The notes: a model not told the origin generated them from the sequence alone. A stretch of DNA of 64,000 bases from Mycolicibacterium sp. TY81 (GCF_018326285.1 NZ_AP023362.1:1426001-1490000), one strand, 5' to 3'. Positions 1-12,674 are shown, counted from the first letter of the stretch. Numbers and translations are program-made.

Positions 1-9
1 CTGGCAACT

Positions 10-912
10 ATGACCAGTACTTCCCATGACTCGCGCGCATGGCGACGGCCCGACGAGTCGGCCGCCAGGCCCGCGTCGGCACGCCTGGTCGATCCAGAAG
101 ACGACCTGCCCATCACGACCTACCGCGGCAGTGGCGGCGCAGAGGGCGGTGAGACCGCCGCGACCACTGCCATCCCGCGGTTCGACAACGAGTCGTCCGA
201 CGAGGCGACCGAGGTGACGCCCGCGTCGTCGACGCCGTCCTCGATGGCATTCGATCTCATGCACGAACCCGAGCCGCTGCCGTACGTGCAACCCCGGGAG
301 CGGCGTGCGGAGCAGACCTCCGATGCGTTGGGGCCCGCCGAGATCGAGCCCGACCCCGAGACCGACGCCCGGGTACGCGTCGCCAAGCGCCGCGGCACCC
401 AGGACCTGGGACTCATGGTGCTGCGTGTCGGCCTCGGCGCCTGGCTGGTGGTCCACGGACTGCAGAAGGCATTCGGCTGGTGGGGCGGCCAGGGCCTGAA
501 CGGGTACGAGCACGCGCTGGCCGCCGCCGGCTTCCAGCACGCGGGGATACTGACCTATCTCGCCACCGGGGCGCAGATCGGCGCCGGTGTCCTGCTGGTG
601 CTGGGGTTGTTCACCCCGGTCGCCGCCGCGGTCGCGGTGGGCTACCTGCTCAACGCGCTCGCCGTGGAGGTGGCCGCACAACCCGTGCACGGCTACTTCC
701 CGTATTTCCTGCCCGAGGGCCATGAGTACCTGGTGACCATGATCGTGCTCGCCGCGGCGCTGACCCTGACGGGGCCGGGTCTCTACGGCTTCGACGCCGG
801 ACGCGGCTGGGCCCGCCGGCCCTTCATCGGGTCGATCCTGTGCCTGTTGCTCGGCATCGGCGCGGGCGTCGGCGCGTGGCTGCTGCTGAACGGATCAAAC
901 CCGCTGCACTGA
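10..912 (+). CDS. DoxX-family membrane protein
   Basis: 300-residue protein. The first about 130 residues are acidic and low in complexity (Pro, Glu, Ser, Thr rich), probably a disordered cytoplasmic tail. From about residue 135 comes a DoxX-like module of four hydrophobic helices, with the characteristic run LMVLRVGLGAWLVVHGLQKA at its start and GxLLVLGLFTP in helix 2. DoxX proteins are small integral membrane proteins; some mycobacterial members act with SodA and SseA in an oxidative-stress membrane complex, but that role is not shown for this paralogue. The position next to cfp6 and ilvB matches Rv3005c of M. tuberculosis. The gene start is near the window edge, so upstream signals are not visible. 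Confidence 0.8.
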   Translation: MTSTSHDSRAWRRPDESAARPASARLVDPEDDLPITTYRGSGGAEGGETAATTAIPRFDNESSDEATEVTPASSTPSSMAFDLMHEPEPLPYVQPRERRAEQTSDALGPAEIEPDPETDARVRVAKRRGTQDLGLMVLRVGLGAWLVVHGLQKAFGWWGGQGLNGYEHALAAAGFQHAGILTYLATGAQIGAGVLLVLGLFTPVAAAVAVGYLLNALAVEVAAQPVHGYFPYFLPEGHEYLVTMIVLAAALTLTGPGLYGFDAGRGWARRPFIGSILCLLLGIGAGVGAWLLLNGSNPLH

Positions 913-935
913 GCCTGCTCGGGCGCGGCGCCGGC

Positions 936-1346
936 TCACTCGTTGTACGGATTGGGCACGACGCCGCCGCTGGCGGCGGTCAGCACCGGCAGTGACGCGA
1001 ACGTCACACCGGGCAGGCGCAGGTCGGTGCCGTCGGTCAATTCGGCCTTGGCCCACTTGGAGCGGTCGAACCGCAGTCCCTTGATGTCCTGCCACGTCAC
1101 CGTCCGGCTGCCGAGCAGCGACCGCGCCGTGACGCCCTTCTTGTCCGCCACGGTGCGGTAGCGAATCACCATCGCCGACAACACGATCGGGATGACGAGC
1201 AGCACCGCGCACCAGGCCGGGCCGGCGAACACCAGAGCCAGCAGACCGATGGCGAAGAACCCCACCGCCAGATGGGCGACCCCCGGGATCTTGATCACGA
1301 CGGGCTGGGGTGCGGTCGAAGCGGTTCTGCGGCTCACGCCATTCAT
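936..1346 (-). CDS. cfp6: Cfp6-like PH-domain membrane-associated protein
   Basis: 136 residues from an ATG at 1346, preceded by GGGAAG as ribosome site. Two adjacent hydrophobic segments (about residues 23-40 and 43-62) are followed by a bacterial PH-like domain with the run TWQDIKGLRFDRSKWAKAEL. This is the architecture of the mycobacterial Cfp6 (Rv3004) family, found in culture filtrate or membrane; molecular function is unknown. It is convergent with the doxX-like gene (24 bp apart) and divergent from the ilvB leader. A longer reading frame extends upstream to 1673 but crosses the ilvB attenuator, so the short start is preferred. Confidence 0.75.
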   Translation of the reverse strand: MNGVSRRTASTAPQPVVIKIPGVAHLAVGFFAIGLLALVFAGPAWCAVLLVIPIVLSAMVIRYRTVADKKGVTARSLLGSRTVTWQDIKGLRFDRSKWAKAELTDGTDLRLPGVTFASLPVLTAASGGVVPNPYNE

Positions 1347-1400
1347 CTTCCCAGGCGGCGGGTCGGCCGGTTGCCGGGTGTGTCCGGCAACGGAACTGAT

Positions 1401-1430
1401 TTGACCTGCGCGCGCCGCGAGGACTACCGT
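1401..1430 (+). promoter_or_regulatory. ilvBNC promoter
   Basis: TTGACC at 1401-1406 and TACCGT at 1425-1430, 18 bp apart. The -10 box ends 8 bases before the leader ATG at 1438, so transcription would begin at or one base before that ATG. Inferred from consensus only. Confidence 0.6.
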
Positions 1431-1437
1431 CACCGTT

Positions 1438-1485
1438 ATGCAGACCTCGGCATTGCTTGTAGTAACTGGGCGCGTTGGTGCGTGA
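1438..1485 (+). CDS. ilvB leader peptide (attenuation)
   Basis: A 15-codon reading frame ATG to TGA encoding MQTSALLVVTGRVGA. Consecutive Leu-Leu-Val-Val codons and a later Val fit a ribosome-stalling leader sensing branched-chain aminoacyl-tRNA. The codons themselves form half of an RNA pairing: 1454-1463 is perfectly complementary to 1503-1512. The peptide appears leaderless, lying directly at the predicted transcription start. Attenuation of ilvBNC by such a peptide is established in Corynebacterium glutamicum; here it is read from the sequence. Confidence 0.75.
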   Translation: MQTSALLVVTGRVGA

Positions 1486-1522
1486 CCAGGCTGACTAAGC
1501 CGACTACAAGCATCGACGCGCA

Positions 1523-1559
1523 ACCCTCGTACAGCAGCAGACGCTGACGGGGGTTTTTT
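1523..1559 (+). terminator. ilvB attenuator terminator
   Basis: Arm ACCCTCGT (1523-1530) pairs with ACGGGGGT (1547-1554, one T-G pair); an inner CAGC/GCTG (1532-1535, 1543-1546) extends the stem; a run of six T follows (1554-1559). It lies between the leader peptide and ilvB. Competing upstream pairings (1454-1463 with 1503-1512; 1470-1475 with 1516-1521) cannot form together as nested stems, as expected of an attenuator switch. Confidence 0.8.
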
Positions 1560-1605
1560 GTTTGCCCGGGAACGCCAAAACCGCAACACGATCAAGAGGA
1601 CAAGA

Positions 1606-5047
<3,442 letters not shown>

Positions 5048-5058
5048 TCTCTGACGCC

Positions 5059-5108
5059 CGAAAGGCCGGTTACGGCACGCGAAACAGCGTGCGGTAACCG
5101 GCCTTTCG
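5059..5108. terminator. Terminator between ilvC and the convergent gene
   Basis: 22-base arms around loop GAAACA (5059-5080 and 5087-5108) with a single G-G mismatch. No T run, like many mycobacterial terminators. It can serve ilvC and the convergent gene at 5115. Confidence 0.85.
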
Positions 5109-5114
5109 TCGTTT

Positions 5115-5444
5115 TCAGTAGACGGTGTATCCGATGCTCGCCAGCGCGCGGGCGACGTTGCGGCCGTCGGCGCTGCCGGGCAGCTTGACGGAACGGTCGA
5201 TGTCGAGGCCCTCGCCGGCCACCCCGTAGAAGTCGGTGGACACGGGATCATCGGGCTCGGGCGGTTCGATGCGGCCATCCGGGTAGATGGCCTGGGCGCG
5301 CATGGCCCACATGCTCCGCTCGGCCGCGATCACGTGATACCCGCACAACGGCGGGCGCATCTGATAGAGCTCCAGATCGCCGACGGCGAACCAGCGCTCA
5401 TTGGGTACCGCGCCCACCAGGCGGGCTGTGCCTGCGAATGTCAC
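5115..5444 (-). CDS. Conserved hypothetical protein, 109 aa
   Basis: Small soluble protein I do not recognise, with an N-terminal WFAVGDLELYQMRPPLCGYHVIA run and an acidic Pro-rich middle. The start is a leaderless-type GTG at 5444: the minus strand has TACGGT (5456-5451), which puts the first transcribed base on the GTG. No signal peptide or membrane segment. Convergent with ilvC, sharing its terminator. Function unknown. Confidence 0.6.
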   Translation of the reverse strand: MTFAGTARLVGAVPNERWFAVGDLELYQMRPPLCGYHVIAAERSMWAMRAQAIYPDGRIEPPEPDDPVSTDFYGVAGEGLDIDRSVKLPGSADGRNVARALASIGYTVY

Positions 5445-5491
5445 CCATCAACCGTAAGTCGGCCGGCAGGGGTGCCCCGACACATATTCTC

Positions 5492-6091
5492 CTAGCCACC
5501 CAACCGGTTTGCCACCGTGACGACCCGCCGCGCCAGGTGGTCCAGCGCCGCGTAGGTGTTGTCGTCGAACTGGCGGATGTTGTCGTGATTGGCCAGCAGG
5601 CTCACGCCGTAGGGGTTGCCGTCGGCGAACTTGAGTGGGTCGGTGTAGCCGGGCGGCACGATGATGCCGCCCCAGTGCATCAGCGTGATGTAGAGCGACA
5701 GCAGCGTCGTCTCCTGGCCGCCGTGTGCGGTGTTGGTGGAGGTGTAACCGGCGTACACCTTGTCCGCCAGTACGCCCTTCGACCACAGGCCGCCGAGGGA
5801 ATCGAGGAACCCCCGCAGCTGCGACGCGACCGAGCCGAAGCGGGTCGGCGAGCCGAAGATCACCGCGTCGGCCCAGACGATGTCGTCGCCCGTGGCGGCC
5901 GGAAGGTCTTTGGTCGCTTCGTAATTCGCGGTCCAGGCCGGGTTGTGCGCGAAGGACTCGGGAGTGGCGGTCTCGGCGACGGGCCGCAGCCGCACCTCGG
6001 CCCCCAGCGATTCGGCGGTGCTCGCGATGCGCTGCGCCATGGACGTGCCGTGCCCGGTCGCGGAGTAGAAGATCACAGAAAGCTTGGCCAT
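5492..6091 (-). CDS. wrbA: NAD(P)H:quinone oxidoreductase, WrbA-type flavoprotein
   Basis: 199 residues from ATG at 6091 (MAKLSVIFYSATGHG). Flavodoxin-like fold: the FMN phosphate loop is YSATGHGTSMA, followed by FGSPTRFGSVASQLRGFLD (FMN isoalloxazine loop) and YTSTNTAHGGQE, the WrbA hallmark. Reduces quinones by two electrons. A TTG five codons upstream is possible but unneeded. It lies 14 bp after the stop of the FAD oxidoreductase gene on the same strand and is probably co-transcribed with it. Confidence 0.88.
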   Translation of the reverse strand: MAKLSVIFYSATGHGTSMAQRIASTAESLGAEVRLRPVAETATPESFAHNPAWTANYEATKDLPAATGDDIVWADAVIFGSPTRFGSVASQLRGFLDSLGGLWSKGVLADKVYAGYTSTNTAHGGQETTLLSLYITLMHWGGIIVPPGYTDPLKFADGNPYGVSLLANHDNIRQFDDNTYAALDHLARRVVTVANRLGG

Positions 6092-6105
6092 GCGCCAAGC
6101 CAACA

Positions 6106-7536
6106 CTATGGCGCGAGCGACGGCAGCGTCTTCACCCCGAATTCACGACGCAGTACGGTGCGCGCGGCGTACAGGCCGGCCATCCCGTGCACGCCGGTGC
6201 CCGGCGGGGTGGCCGACGAGCAGAGGTATGCCTTGGGGATTGGCGTGGTCCACGGGTTGGCCCGCAGCGTCGGCCCGATCATCGCGGCCTTGAGCGTGGC
6301 GCCGCCGACGATGATGTCGCCGCCGACGTAATTCGCGTTGTGCTGCGACATCTCGGCCGCCGGTACCGCGCGGGCCGCCAGCACCAGATCGCGGAATCCC
6401 GGTGCGGCGTCCTCGAACAACGCGATCACGGTCTCGGTCTGGTCGACGGTCGAGCCGGCGGGCACATGGCAGTAGGTCCACAGGGGCCGGCGGCCCTGTG
6501 CGTCGATGCGCGACGGATCGGCGAGGTGCGGCAGCGCGGCCAGCGTCATGGGGTGCTCGGCGTGGCGGCCCTGCCAGATCTCGCGTTCGGCGTGCGCCAT
6601 CTGGGCCCGGGTGCCCCCGAGATGGACGGTGGGGGACGACGCCATTCGCGGGTCACGCCAGGGGATTTCACCGGACAGCACGAAGTCGATCTTGCACACG
6701 CCGGGACCGAACTTGTAGCGGCGCAACGCTTTTGCGTAGCGGCTGGGAACCGCCGGTCCGTAGATGTCGAGCAGTGCGGTCGGCGAGGTGTCATAGATGA
6801 CCACGCCGCCGGGCGGGCTCGTCACGGGGGAGCCGGTGACGAGCTCGCCGCCGTGCGCGCGCAGATCGGCGATGAGCGCATCGGTGATCGTCTGGGTGCC
6901 GCCGACGGGCACAGGCCAGCCCGCCGTGTGCGCGACGGTGCTGAGCATGATGCCCGCTCCACTGTTGACGGGCGACGGCATGGGGTGGATGGCGTGGGTG
7001 CCGACGCCGGTGAAGAGCGCCTGGGCGTCGTCCCCGCGCAGCAGGTGCCACGCGGGACTGCCCTGGGCCAGCACACGCAGTCCGGCACGCACGGTGCTGG
7101 GCAGGTCCGGCGGCAGCGACCGCTTGTCGCCGAGGAAGAACCCGAGGACGCCGTCGACGTGCTCGACCAGCGGGCCCAGCAGCCGGCGCCACGACGAGCC
7201 GTGTTCGAGCTCCGCGCACGTGCGGTCCAGCGAGTGGTAAGCGATGGCGGCTCCGCCGGAAGGCAGGGGATTGGCGTACGAGATCTCCGGCGTCACCATC
7301 TGTACCCCGCGGGCCGCGAGGTCGAACTCCGCGAAGAACGGCGATGCCACGCCCAGGGGATGCACCGCCGAGCAGACGTCGTGCAAAACGCCTGGATACT
7401 CGGGGTCCGGGGCGCTGCGGGCGCCGCCGCCGGGAGTCGGCTGACCTTCGATGACCCGGACCGACAGCCCGGCTCGCGCGCAGATGACGGCCGCGGCCAG
7501 GCCATTCGGTCCACTACCGACGACGGTGACGTCCAC
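6106..7536 (-). CDS. Phytoene dehydrogenase-like FAD oxidoreductase
   Basis: About 476 residues. N-terminal dinucleotide motif VVGSGPNGLAAAVICARAGL and an Rx-Pro-rich GGGARS segment define a CrtI/amine-oxidase-type FAD-binding fold; the C-terminal FAD motif is near GTGVHGMAGLYAAR. Matches the mycobacterial Rv2997 family in order and type. The substrate is unknown and it need not make carotenoids. Two GTG codons open the frame (7539 and 7536); the -10 box TAGGAT (7548-7543) is 7 bases before the second, so 7536 is preferred as a leaderless start. Divergent from serA, 76 bp apart; first gene of a two-gene unit with wrbA. Confidence 0.8.
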   Translation of the reverse strand: MDVTVVGSGPNGLAAAVICARAGLSVRVIEGQPTPGGGARSAPDPEYPGVLHDVCSAVHPLGVASPFFAEFDLAARGVQMVTPEISYANPLPSGGAAIAYHSLDRTCAELEHGSSWRRLLGPLVEHVDGVLGFFLGDKRSLPPDLPSTVRAGLRVLAQGSPAWHLLRGDDAQALFTGVGTHAIHPMPSPVNSGAGIMLSTVAHTAGWPVPVGGTQTITDALIADLRAHGGELVTGSPVTSPPGGVVIYDTSPTALLDIYGPAVPSRYAKALRRYKFGPGVCKIDFVLSGEIPWRDPRMASSPTVHLGGTRAQMAHAEREIWQGRHAEHPMTLAALPHLADPSRIDAQGRRPLWTYCHVPAGSTVDQTETVIALFEDAAPGFRDLVLAARAVPAAEMSQHNANYVGGDIIVGGATLKAAMIGPTLRANPWTTPIPKAYLCSSATPPGTGVHGMAGLYAARTVLRREFGVKTLPSLAP

Positions 7537-7612
7537 CACTTGATCCTAGGGAGCGGGAAGTCAAGGTAACCGCGATTGGAATGCGCGCAACCTGGACCAC
7601 TAGTCTGTGCGC

Positions 7613-9199
7613 GTGAGCCTTCCTGTCGTACTCATCGCTGACAAACTCGCCGAATCGACCGTCGCCGCCCTCGGCGACCAGGTAGAGGTCCGTTGGGTCG
7701 ACGGACCCGACCGCGAAAAGCTGCTGGCCGCCGTGCCGGAAGCCGACGCCCTGCTGGTGCGCTCGGCCACCACGGTGGACGCCGAGGTGCTGGCCGCGGC
7801 ACCCAAGCTCAAGATCGTCGCCCGCGCCGGCGTCGGCCTGGACAACGTGGACGTCGACGCCGCCACCGCGCGTGGCGTGCTGGTCGTCAACGCCCCGACC
7901 TCGAACATCCACAGCGCCGCCGAGCACGCCCTGGCGCTGCTGCTCTCGACGGCCCGCCAGATTCCGGCCGCCGACGCCACCCTGCGCGAGCACACCTGGA
8001 AGCGCTCCAAGTTCTCGGGCACCGAGATCTTCGGCAAGACCGTCGGCGTCGTGGGCATGGGCCGCATCGGCCAGCTCGTCGCGCAGCGCCTCGCCGCGTT
8101 CGGCGCGCACATCGTCGCCTACGACCCCTATGTCTCGCAGGCCCGTGCCGCCCAGCTCGGTATCGAGCTGCTGAGCCTCGATGAGCTTTTGGGCCGCGCT
8201 GATTTCATCTCGGTGCACCTGCCCAAGACCAAGGAAACCGCCGGCCTGATCAACAAGGAAGCGCTGGCCAAGACCAAGCCGGGCGTCATCATCGTCAACG
8301 CCGCCCGCGGTGGCCTGATCGACGAGCAGGCCCTGGCCGACGCGATCACCAGTGGCCACGTCCGTGGCGCCGGCCTCGACGTGTTCGCCACCGAGCCCTG
8401 CACCGACAGCCCGCTGTTCGAGCTGCCGCAGGTCGTCGTGACGCCGCACCTCGGCGCCTCCACCGAAGAGGCCCAGGACCGCGCCGGCACCGACGTCGCC
8501 GCGAGCGTGAAGCTGGCGCTGGCCGGCGAGTTCGTGCCGGACGCCGTCAACGTCGGCGGCGGTGTCGTCGGCGAAGAGGTCGCGCCGTGGCTCGACCTGG
8601 TGCGCAAGCTGGGCCTGCTGGTCGGTGCCCTGGCACCGGCGCTCCCGGCCTCGCTGAACGTCGAGGTGCTCGGCGAGCTGGCGTCGGAAGACGTTGAGAT
8701 TCTGAAGCTTTCGGCGATGCGCGGCCTGTTCTCGGCCGTCATCGAGGACCAGGTGACGTTCGTCAACGCGCCGGCGCTGGCCGCCGAGCGTGGCGTCGAG
8801 GCCGTCCTCACCAGCGAGACCGAGAGCCCCAACCACCGCAGCGTCGTCGACGTGCGCGCCGTGGCCGCCGACGGCTCGGTCGTCAACGTGTCGGGCACCT
8901 TGAGCGGCCCGCAGCTGGTCGAGAAGATCGTCCAGATCAACGGCCGCAACCTGGACCTGCGCGCCGAGGGCATCAACCTGATCCTCAACTACGGCGACCA
9001 GCCGGGCGCCCTGGGCAAGATCGGCACCCTGCTCGGTGCGGCTGAGGTCAACATCTTGGCGGCCCAGCTGTCGCAGGACGCCGACGGTTCGGGAGCGACG
9101 ATCATGCTGCGCCTGGACCGCGAGGTGCCGGCCGACGTGCTCGGCGCGATCGGCGAGGCCGTCGGCGCGACCACGCTGGAACTGGTGGATCTGTCGTGA
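7613..9199 (+). CDS. serA: D-3-phosphoglycerate dehydrogenase
   Basis: 528 residues from GTG at 7613 ([13 protein letters not shown]). First step of serine synthesis from 3-phosphoglycerate, NAD dependent. Substrate and NAD domains with GMGRIGQL, catalytic Arg in [10 protein letters not shown], Glu in ATEP and His in TPHLGAST; then the long allosteric substrate-binding (ASB) domain typical of type I enzymes, and a C-terminal ACT domain opening [12 protein letters not shown] that binds serine. Length equals mycobacterial SerA1. A longer GTG at 7607 is less likely since the -10 box TAGTCT (7601-7606) overlaps that region and is 7 bases before 7613, a leaderless start. Overlaps leuB by 4 bp. Confidence 0.96.
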   Translation: MSLPVVLIADKLAESTVAALGDQVEVRWVDGPDREKLLAAVPEADALLVRSATTVDAEVLAAAPKLKIVARAGVGLDNVDVDAATARGVLVVNAPTSNIHSAAEHALALLLSTARQIPAADATLREHTWKRSKFSGTEIFGKTVGVVGMGRIGQLVAQRLAAFGAHIVAYDPYVSQARAAQLGIELLSLDELLGRADFISVHLPKTKETAGLINKEALAKTKPGVIIVNAARGGLIDEQALADAITSGHVRGAGLDVFATEPCTDSPLFELPQVVVTPHLGASTEEAQDRAGTDVAASVKLALAGEFVPDAVNVGGGVVGEEVAPWLDLVRKLGLLVGALAPALPASLNVEVLGELASEDVEILKLSAMRGLFSAVIEDQVTFVNAPALAAERGVEAVLTSETESPNHRSVVDVRAVAADGSVVNVSGTLSGPQLVEKIVQINGRNLDLRAEGINLILNYGDQPGALGKIGTLLGAAEVNILAAQLSQDADGSGATIMLRLDREVPADVLGAIGEAVGATTLELVDLS

Positions 9200-10206
9200 A
9201 GCTCGCCGTCATTGCCGGTGACGGCATCGGCCCCGAGGTCATCGGCGAGGCGCTGAAGGTTCTCGACGTCGTACTGCCGGGCGTCGAGCGCACCGAGTAC
9301 AACGTCGGCGCCAAGCGCTACCACGAGACCGGCGAGACCTTGCCCGACGGCATGGTCGACGAGCTCAAGACACACGACGCGATCCTGTTGGGCGCCATCG
9401 GCGATCCGTCGGTGCCCAGCGGCGTGCTCGAGCGCGGTCTGCTGCTGACCATGCGGTTCGCGCTGGATCACCACGTGAACCTGCGGCCGTCGCGGCTGTT
9501 CGCCGGTGTCGACAGCCCGCTGGCCGGCAACCCGGACATCGATTTCGTCGTCGTCCGCGAGGGCACCGAGGGTCCGTACACCGGCACCGGTGGCGCCATC
9601 CGCGTCGGCACCCCGCACGAGGTGGCCACCGAGGTGTCCACCAACACGCGCTTCGGTGTGGAGCGGGTCGTCCGCTACGCATTCGAGAAGGCCCGGACGC
9701 GGCGTAAGCACCTGACCCTGGTGCACAAGAACAACGTGCTGGCGTTCGCCGGCTCGCTGTGGAAGCGCACGGTCGACGAGGTCGCCACCGAGTACCCGGA
9801 CGTCGAGACCGCTTACCAGCACATCGATGCCGCGACCATCCACATGGTCACCGATCCGGGCCGCTTCGACGTGATCGTCACCGACAACCTGTTCGGCGAC
9901 ATCATCACCGACCTGGCCGCGGCCGTCTCCGGCGGCATCGGCCTGGCAGCGTCGGGCAACATCGATGCGACGGGCACCAACCCGTCGATGTTCGAGCCGG
10001 TGCACGGCAGCGCGCCCGACATCGCGGGTCAGGGTCTCGCCGACCCGACCGCGGCCATCATGAGTGTGGCGCTGCTGCTCACGCACCTCGGTGAGACCGA
10101 CGCCGCGGCCCGCGTGGACAAGGCTGTCGCCGAGCACCTTTCGACGCGTGGCGACGCCAAACTGTCGACGTCGGAGACCGGCGAGCGGATTCGCAGCTTC
10201 CTGTAG
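9196..10206 (+). CDS. leuB: 3-isopropylmalate dehydrogenase
   Basis: 336 residues, GTG start overlapping the serA stop as GTGA, so translation is coupled. Oxidises and decarboxylates 3-isopropylmalate in leucine synthesis, with NAD and Mg. The N-terminus [13 protein letters not shown], the substrate loop with Arg residues near [19 protein letters not shown], the metal-binding [12 protein letters not shown] and the [14 protein letters not shown] loop are all present. leuC and leuD are about 36 kb away in this window. Confidence 0.96.
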   Translation: MKLAVIAGDGIGPEVIGEALKVLDVVLPGVERTEYNVGAKRYHETGETLPDGMVDELKTHDAILLGAIGDPSVPSGVLERGLLLTMRFALDHHVNLRPSRLFAGVDSPLAGNPDIDFVVVREGTEGPYTGTGGAIRVGTPHEVATEVSTNTRFGVERVVRYAFEKARTRRKHLTLVHKNNVLAFAGSLWKRTVDEVATEYPDVETAYQHIDAATIHMVTDPGRFDVIVTDNLFGDIITDLAAAVSGGIGLAASGNIDATGTNPSMFEPVHGSAPDIAGQGLADPTAAIMSVALLLTHLGETDAAARVDKAVAEHLSTRGDAKLSTSETGERIRSFL

Positions 10207-10210
10207 TGCC

Positions 10211-10783
10211 GTGAGCGGCTTCGCCACCCTCACCAGGCAGTGTTGGCTTTTCGCCATCGGCTCGGCATTCTTCGCGCTGGCCACGGCGCCGGGGTTTCCC
10301 TCGGTGGCCGGGGCCGGCACGGCGAACGTGCTGTGCTTCATCGGATCGTGGTTCTTCACCACGGCCGCCCTGATGCAGTACCTGCTGGCCCCGCCGGGAA
10401 GCCAATGGTGGTCGGCGGCAATCCAATTCATGGGCACCGTGTTGTTCAACGTGAGCACCGGCGCGGCAGTGTGGGCGCACGCCGTGCTCGCCGAGCGCCG
10501 CTACGTGTGGGCGCCCGACGCCGCCGGGTCACTGGCCTTCCTGCTCAGTGGGCTGCTGGCCGTCATGGTGGTCGGCCTGTGGTCGCCGAAATCCGTTGCC
10601 TGGCAGGCATCGTGGATCAACATGATGGGCTGCGTCGCGTTCCAGGTCTCGGCGCTGGCGGCGTTCGTCCGCAAGACCGGTGTCACGATCGACGAGCGGA
10701 TGGCCAACTTCGGGACGTTCGTCGGAGCACTGTGCTTCCTGGTGGCCGCGCTGTTGGTGCGGCCTGGGCGGTCAGCCGTGTGA
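10211..10783 (+). CDS. YrhK-like multi-pass membrane protein
   Basis: 190 residues from GTG at 10211, 4 bp after leuB. Four or five hydrophobic helices (about residues 9-25, 33-52, 64-84, 95-115, 128-146, 162-180). The repeated pattern of a polar-flanked helix with GSxFF and FxGSWFFTTAALMQYL resembles the YrhK domain family, of unknown function. It is likely expressed from the serA-leuB transcript but need not be related to leucine synthesis. Its 3' end overlaps the convergent regulator gene by 12 bp. Confidence 0.65.
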   Translation: MSGFATLTRQCWLFAIGSAFFALATAPGFPSVAGAGTANVLCFIGSWFFTTAALMQYLLAPPGSQWWSAAIQFMGTVLFNVSTGAAVWAHAVLAERRYVWAPDAAGSLAFLLSGLLAVMVVGLWSPKSVAWQASWINMMGCVAFQVSALAAFVRKTGVTIDERMANFGTFVGALCFLVAALLVRPGRSAV

Positions 10784-11623
10784 CTGGCGCGTTGCCGCCA
10801 GGCTGCCGAGTAACTTCAGTCGTTCCGCCGTCGCTGAATTCGGTTCCGCCGTCATGACATAGAGCGTCAGACCCGGATCGGCGGCAAGTTCCAGCCCATC
10901 GAAGGTCAGATCGAGCTGGCCGACGTCGGGGTGCTTGAACGCTTTCGGGCCCGACTGGTGTGCGCGGATGATGTGGGCGCCCCAGCGGACCCGGAATTCG
11001 TCACTGCGCGTGCTCAATTCGCCGACGAGCTGGGTCAGCCGGTCGTCGTACGGATCACGGGCCGCGGCACTGCGCAGAATCGCGACGGCGTTGTCGGCCT
11101 GCTGATTCCAATCGACGAAGAATTCCTGCGCGCGGCCGTCCAAAAACACGAATCGGGCGAGGTTGGCCTGTCCGGGTCCGTCGATGGCGACGCGGTACAA
11201 CTCCGCGGCGATGACGTTGGCGGCCAGGATGTCGAGGCGGTCATTGCTGACCCAGGCCGGCACTCCGACCATCGCATCCAGGATCAGTTGGACACTCGGC
11301 CGAAGCCTGCTGCCGGCCTTGCGCGGGGTCCGCCGCGGCCCTTGGCTGACTTTGATCAGGTTGAACAGGTGCGCGCGCTCGGTCTCGTCGAGTTGCAGGA
11401 CGGTCGCCACCGAGTTGAGTACCGAGTCGGAGACGCCGGTGAGATTGCCGCGTTCGAGCCGGGTGTAGTAGTCCACGCTGACTCCGGCCAACAGAGCGAC
11501 CTCTTCGCGGCGCAGGCCGGGGACTCGTCGTTTGGCGCCGTAGTCGGGCAGGCCGGCCTGCTGGGGAGTGATGCGGGCGCGCCGGGACGTGAGGAATTCC
11601 CGGATGTCCTTGCGCTGGTCCAC
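10772..11623 (-). CDS. XRE-type regulator with MmyB-like ligand domain
   Basis: 283 residues from GTG at 11623. The N-terminal helix-turn-helix is PGLRREEVALLAGVSVDYYTRLERGNL, followed by the MmyB-like (MLTR) ligand-binding PAS-like domain with VGVPAWVSNDRLDILAAN and the acidic C-terminus GLELAADPGLTLYVMTAEPNS. This family usually represses or activates a divergent gene in response to a fatty-acid-like ligand. The -10 box TACTGT (11636-11631) supports the start at 11623; the frame extends to 11770, but that part overlaps the divergent gene's promoter. Likely controls the hydrolase starting at 11757. Confidence 0.82.
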   Translation of the reverse strand: MDQRKDIREFLTSRRARITPQQAGLPDYGAKRRVPGLRREEVALLAGVSVDYYTRLERGNLTGVSDSVLNSVATVLQLDETERAHLFNLIKVSQGPRRTPRKAGSRLRPSVQLILDAMVGVPAWVSNDRLDILAANVIAAELYRVAIDGPGQANLARFVFLDGRAQEFFVDWNQQADNAVAILRSAAARDPYDDRLTQLVGELSTRSDEFRVRWGAHIIRAHQSGPKAFKHPDVGQLDLTFDGLELAADPGLTLYVMTAEPNSATAERLKLLGSLAATRQSHG

Positions 11624-11756
11624 GTTCTCGACAGTAGTGGGCTCGGCAGCCGGGAGAGGGGGTTTGCTGGACCCCGGACAACTCGGCCCTGACTGACCGG
11701 ACCGCGCCCGGCCTACCGTCGTTTCTGACACCACCTCTCGACGGAAGGAACCGCAC

Positions 11757-12674
11757 ATGTCCGATGACACCGCAGCTCAGGAAGCGTTCGACGGCTTTGT
11801 CGCAATGTGGACCACCGGAACCACCGGCGGACGGCGCGCGCCAGTGCTACGGAGCCCAGATGAGGTCGGGCTCGACTACGAAGACGTGTTCTTCCCGTCG
11901 ATGGACGGCGTCCCGCTGGAGGGCTGGTTCATCCCGGCCGACTCCGACCGGCTCGTCATCCATAACCACTTTCTCCCCGGAAACCGCTACGGCTACCCCG
12001 GGCACCTGCCGGAGTTCGGCGGGCTCGGCGGCTTCGAGGTGAATTTCCTGCCCGAGTACAAGGCGCTGCATGACGCCGGTTACAACGTTCTCGCGTACGA
12101 CATCCGTAATCACGGCCGCAGTGGCCAGGGCAACGGCGGAATCGCGGGCATCGGTCTGACCGAATATCGCGATGTCATCGGCTCCTTGCGCTACGCCGGC
12201 GCTCGGCCGGACACGAAATCGATGAAGAAGGTGCTGCTTTCGGTGTGCCTGGGCGCTGATTCGACGGCGGTGGCCTGGTCGAAGCATCCCGAGGAGTTCG
12301 CGGAAATCCAGGCCATGGTGATGCTGCAACCGGTGTCGGGTCGCTACATCGTCGAGGAGTTCGTCAAGGCAGTCGGGATGGCCGACGGCTACGTGAAGTT
12401 CGATCAGGCCGTGCACGAACGAACGGGATTCCGGATCGCCGAGCAGTCACCGCTCGAATACGTCAAGGCCGTGACCGTGCCGACGCTCGTCGCCCAGGTC
12501 CGCGACGACACGATGACGCGCCCGCAGGATGTGCAGGACATCTACGACGCGATTCCGGTCGCCGACAAGAGCCTGCACTGGATTGAAGGAACCAACAGGC
12601 GATTCGACGGCTACAACTACCTCGGTGTCCACCCGGAAGTGGCCATCGACTGGTTCGACAAGTACATCGCCTGA
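11757..12674 (+). CDS. Alpha/beta hydrolase-fold protein with Cys at the nucleophile elbow
   Basis: 305 residues, ATG at 11757 with GGAAGGA. The fold is visible: strand/oxyanion region LVIHNHFLPGN, then VLAYDIRNHGRSG, then an elbow LLSVCLGADS in which the canonical Gly-x-Ser-x-Gly is Ser-Val-Cys164-Leu-Gly. Cys nucleophiles are known in dienelactone hydrolases. An Asp follows in VRDDTMTRP. The expected C-terminal His is not clear: the segment reads GTNRRFDGYNYLGVHPE. So activity is uncertain. Divergent from the MmyB-like regulator, which probably controls it. Confidence 0.7.
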   Translation: MSDDTAAQEAFDGFVAMWTTGTTGGRRAPVLRSPDEVGLDYEDVFFPSMDGVPLEGWFIPADSDRLVIHNHFLPGNRYGYPGHLPEFGGLGGFEVNFLPEYKALHDAGYNVLAYDIRNHGRSGQGNGGIAGIGLTEYRDVIGSLRYAGARPDTKSMKKVLLSVCLGADSTAVAWSKHPEEFAEIQAMVMLQPVSGRYIVEEFVKAVGMADGYVKFDQAVHERTGFRIAEQSPLEYVKAVTVPTLVAQVRDDTMTRPQDVQDIYDAIPVADKSLHWIEGTNRRFDGYNYLGVHPEVAIDWFDKYIA

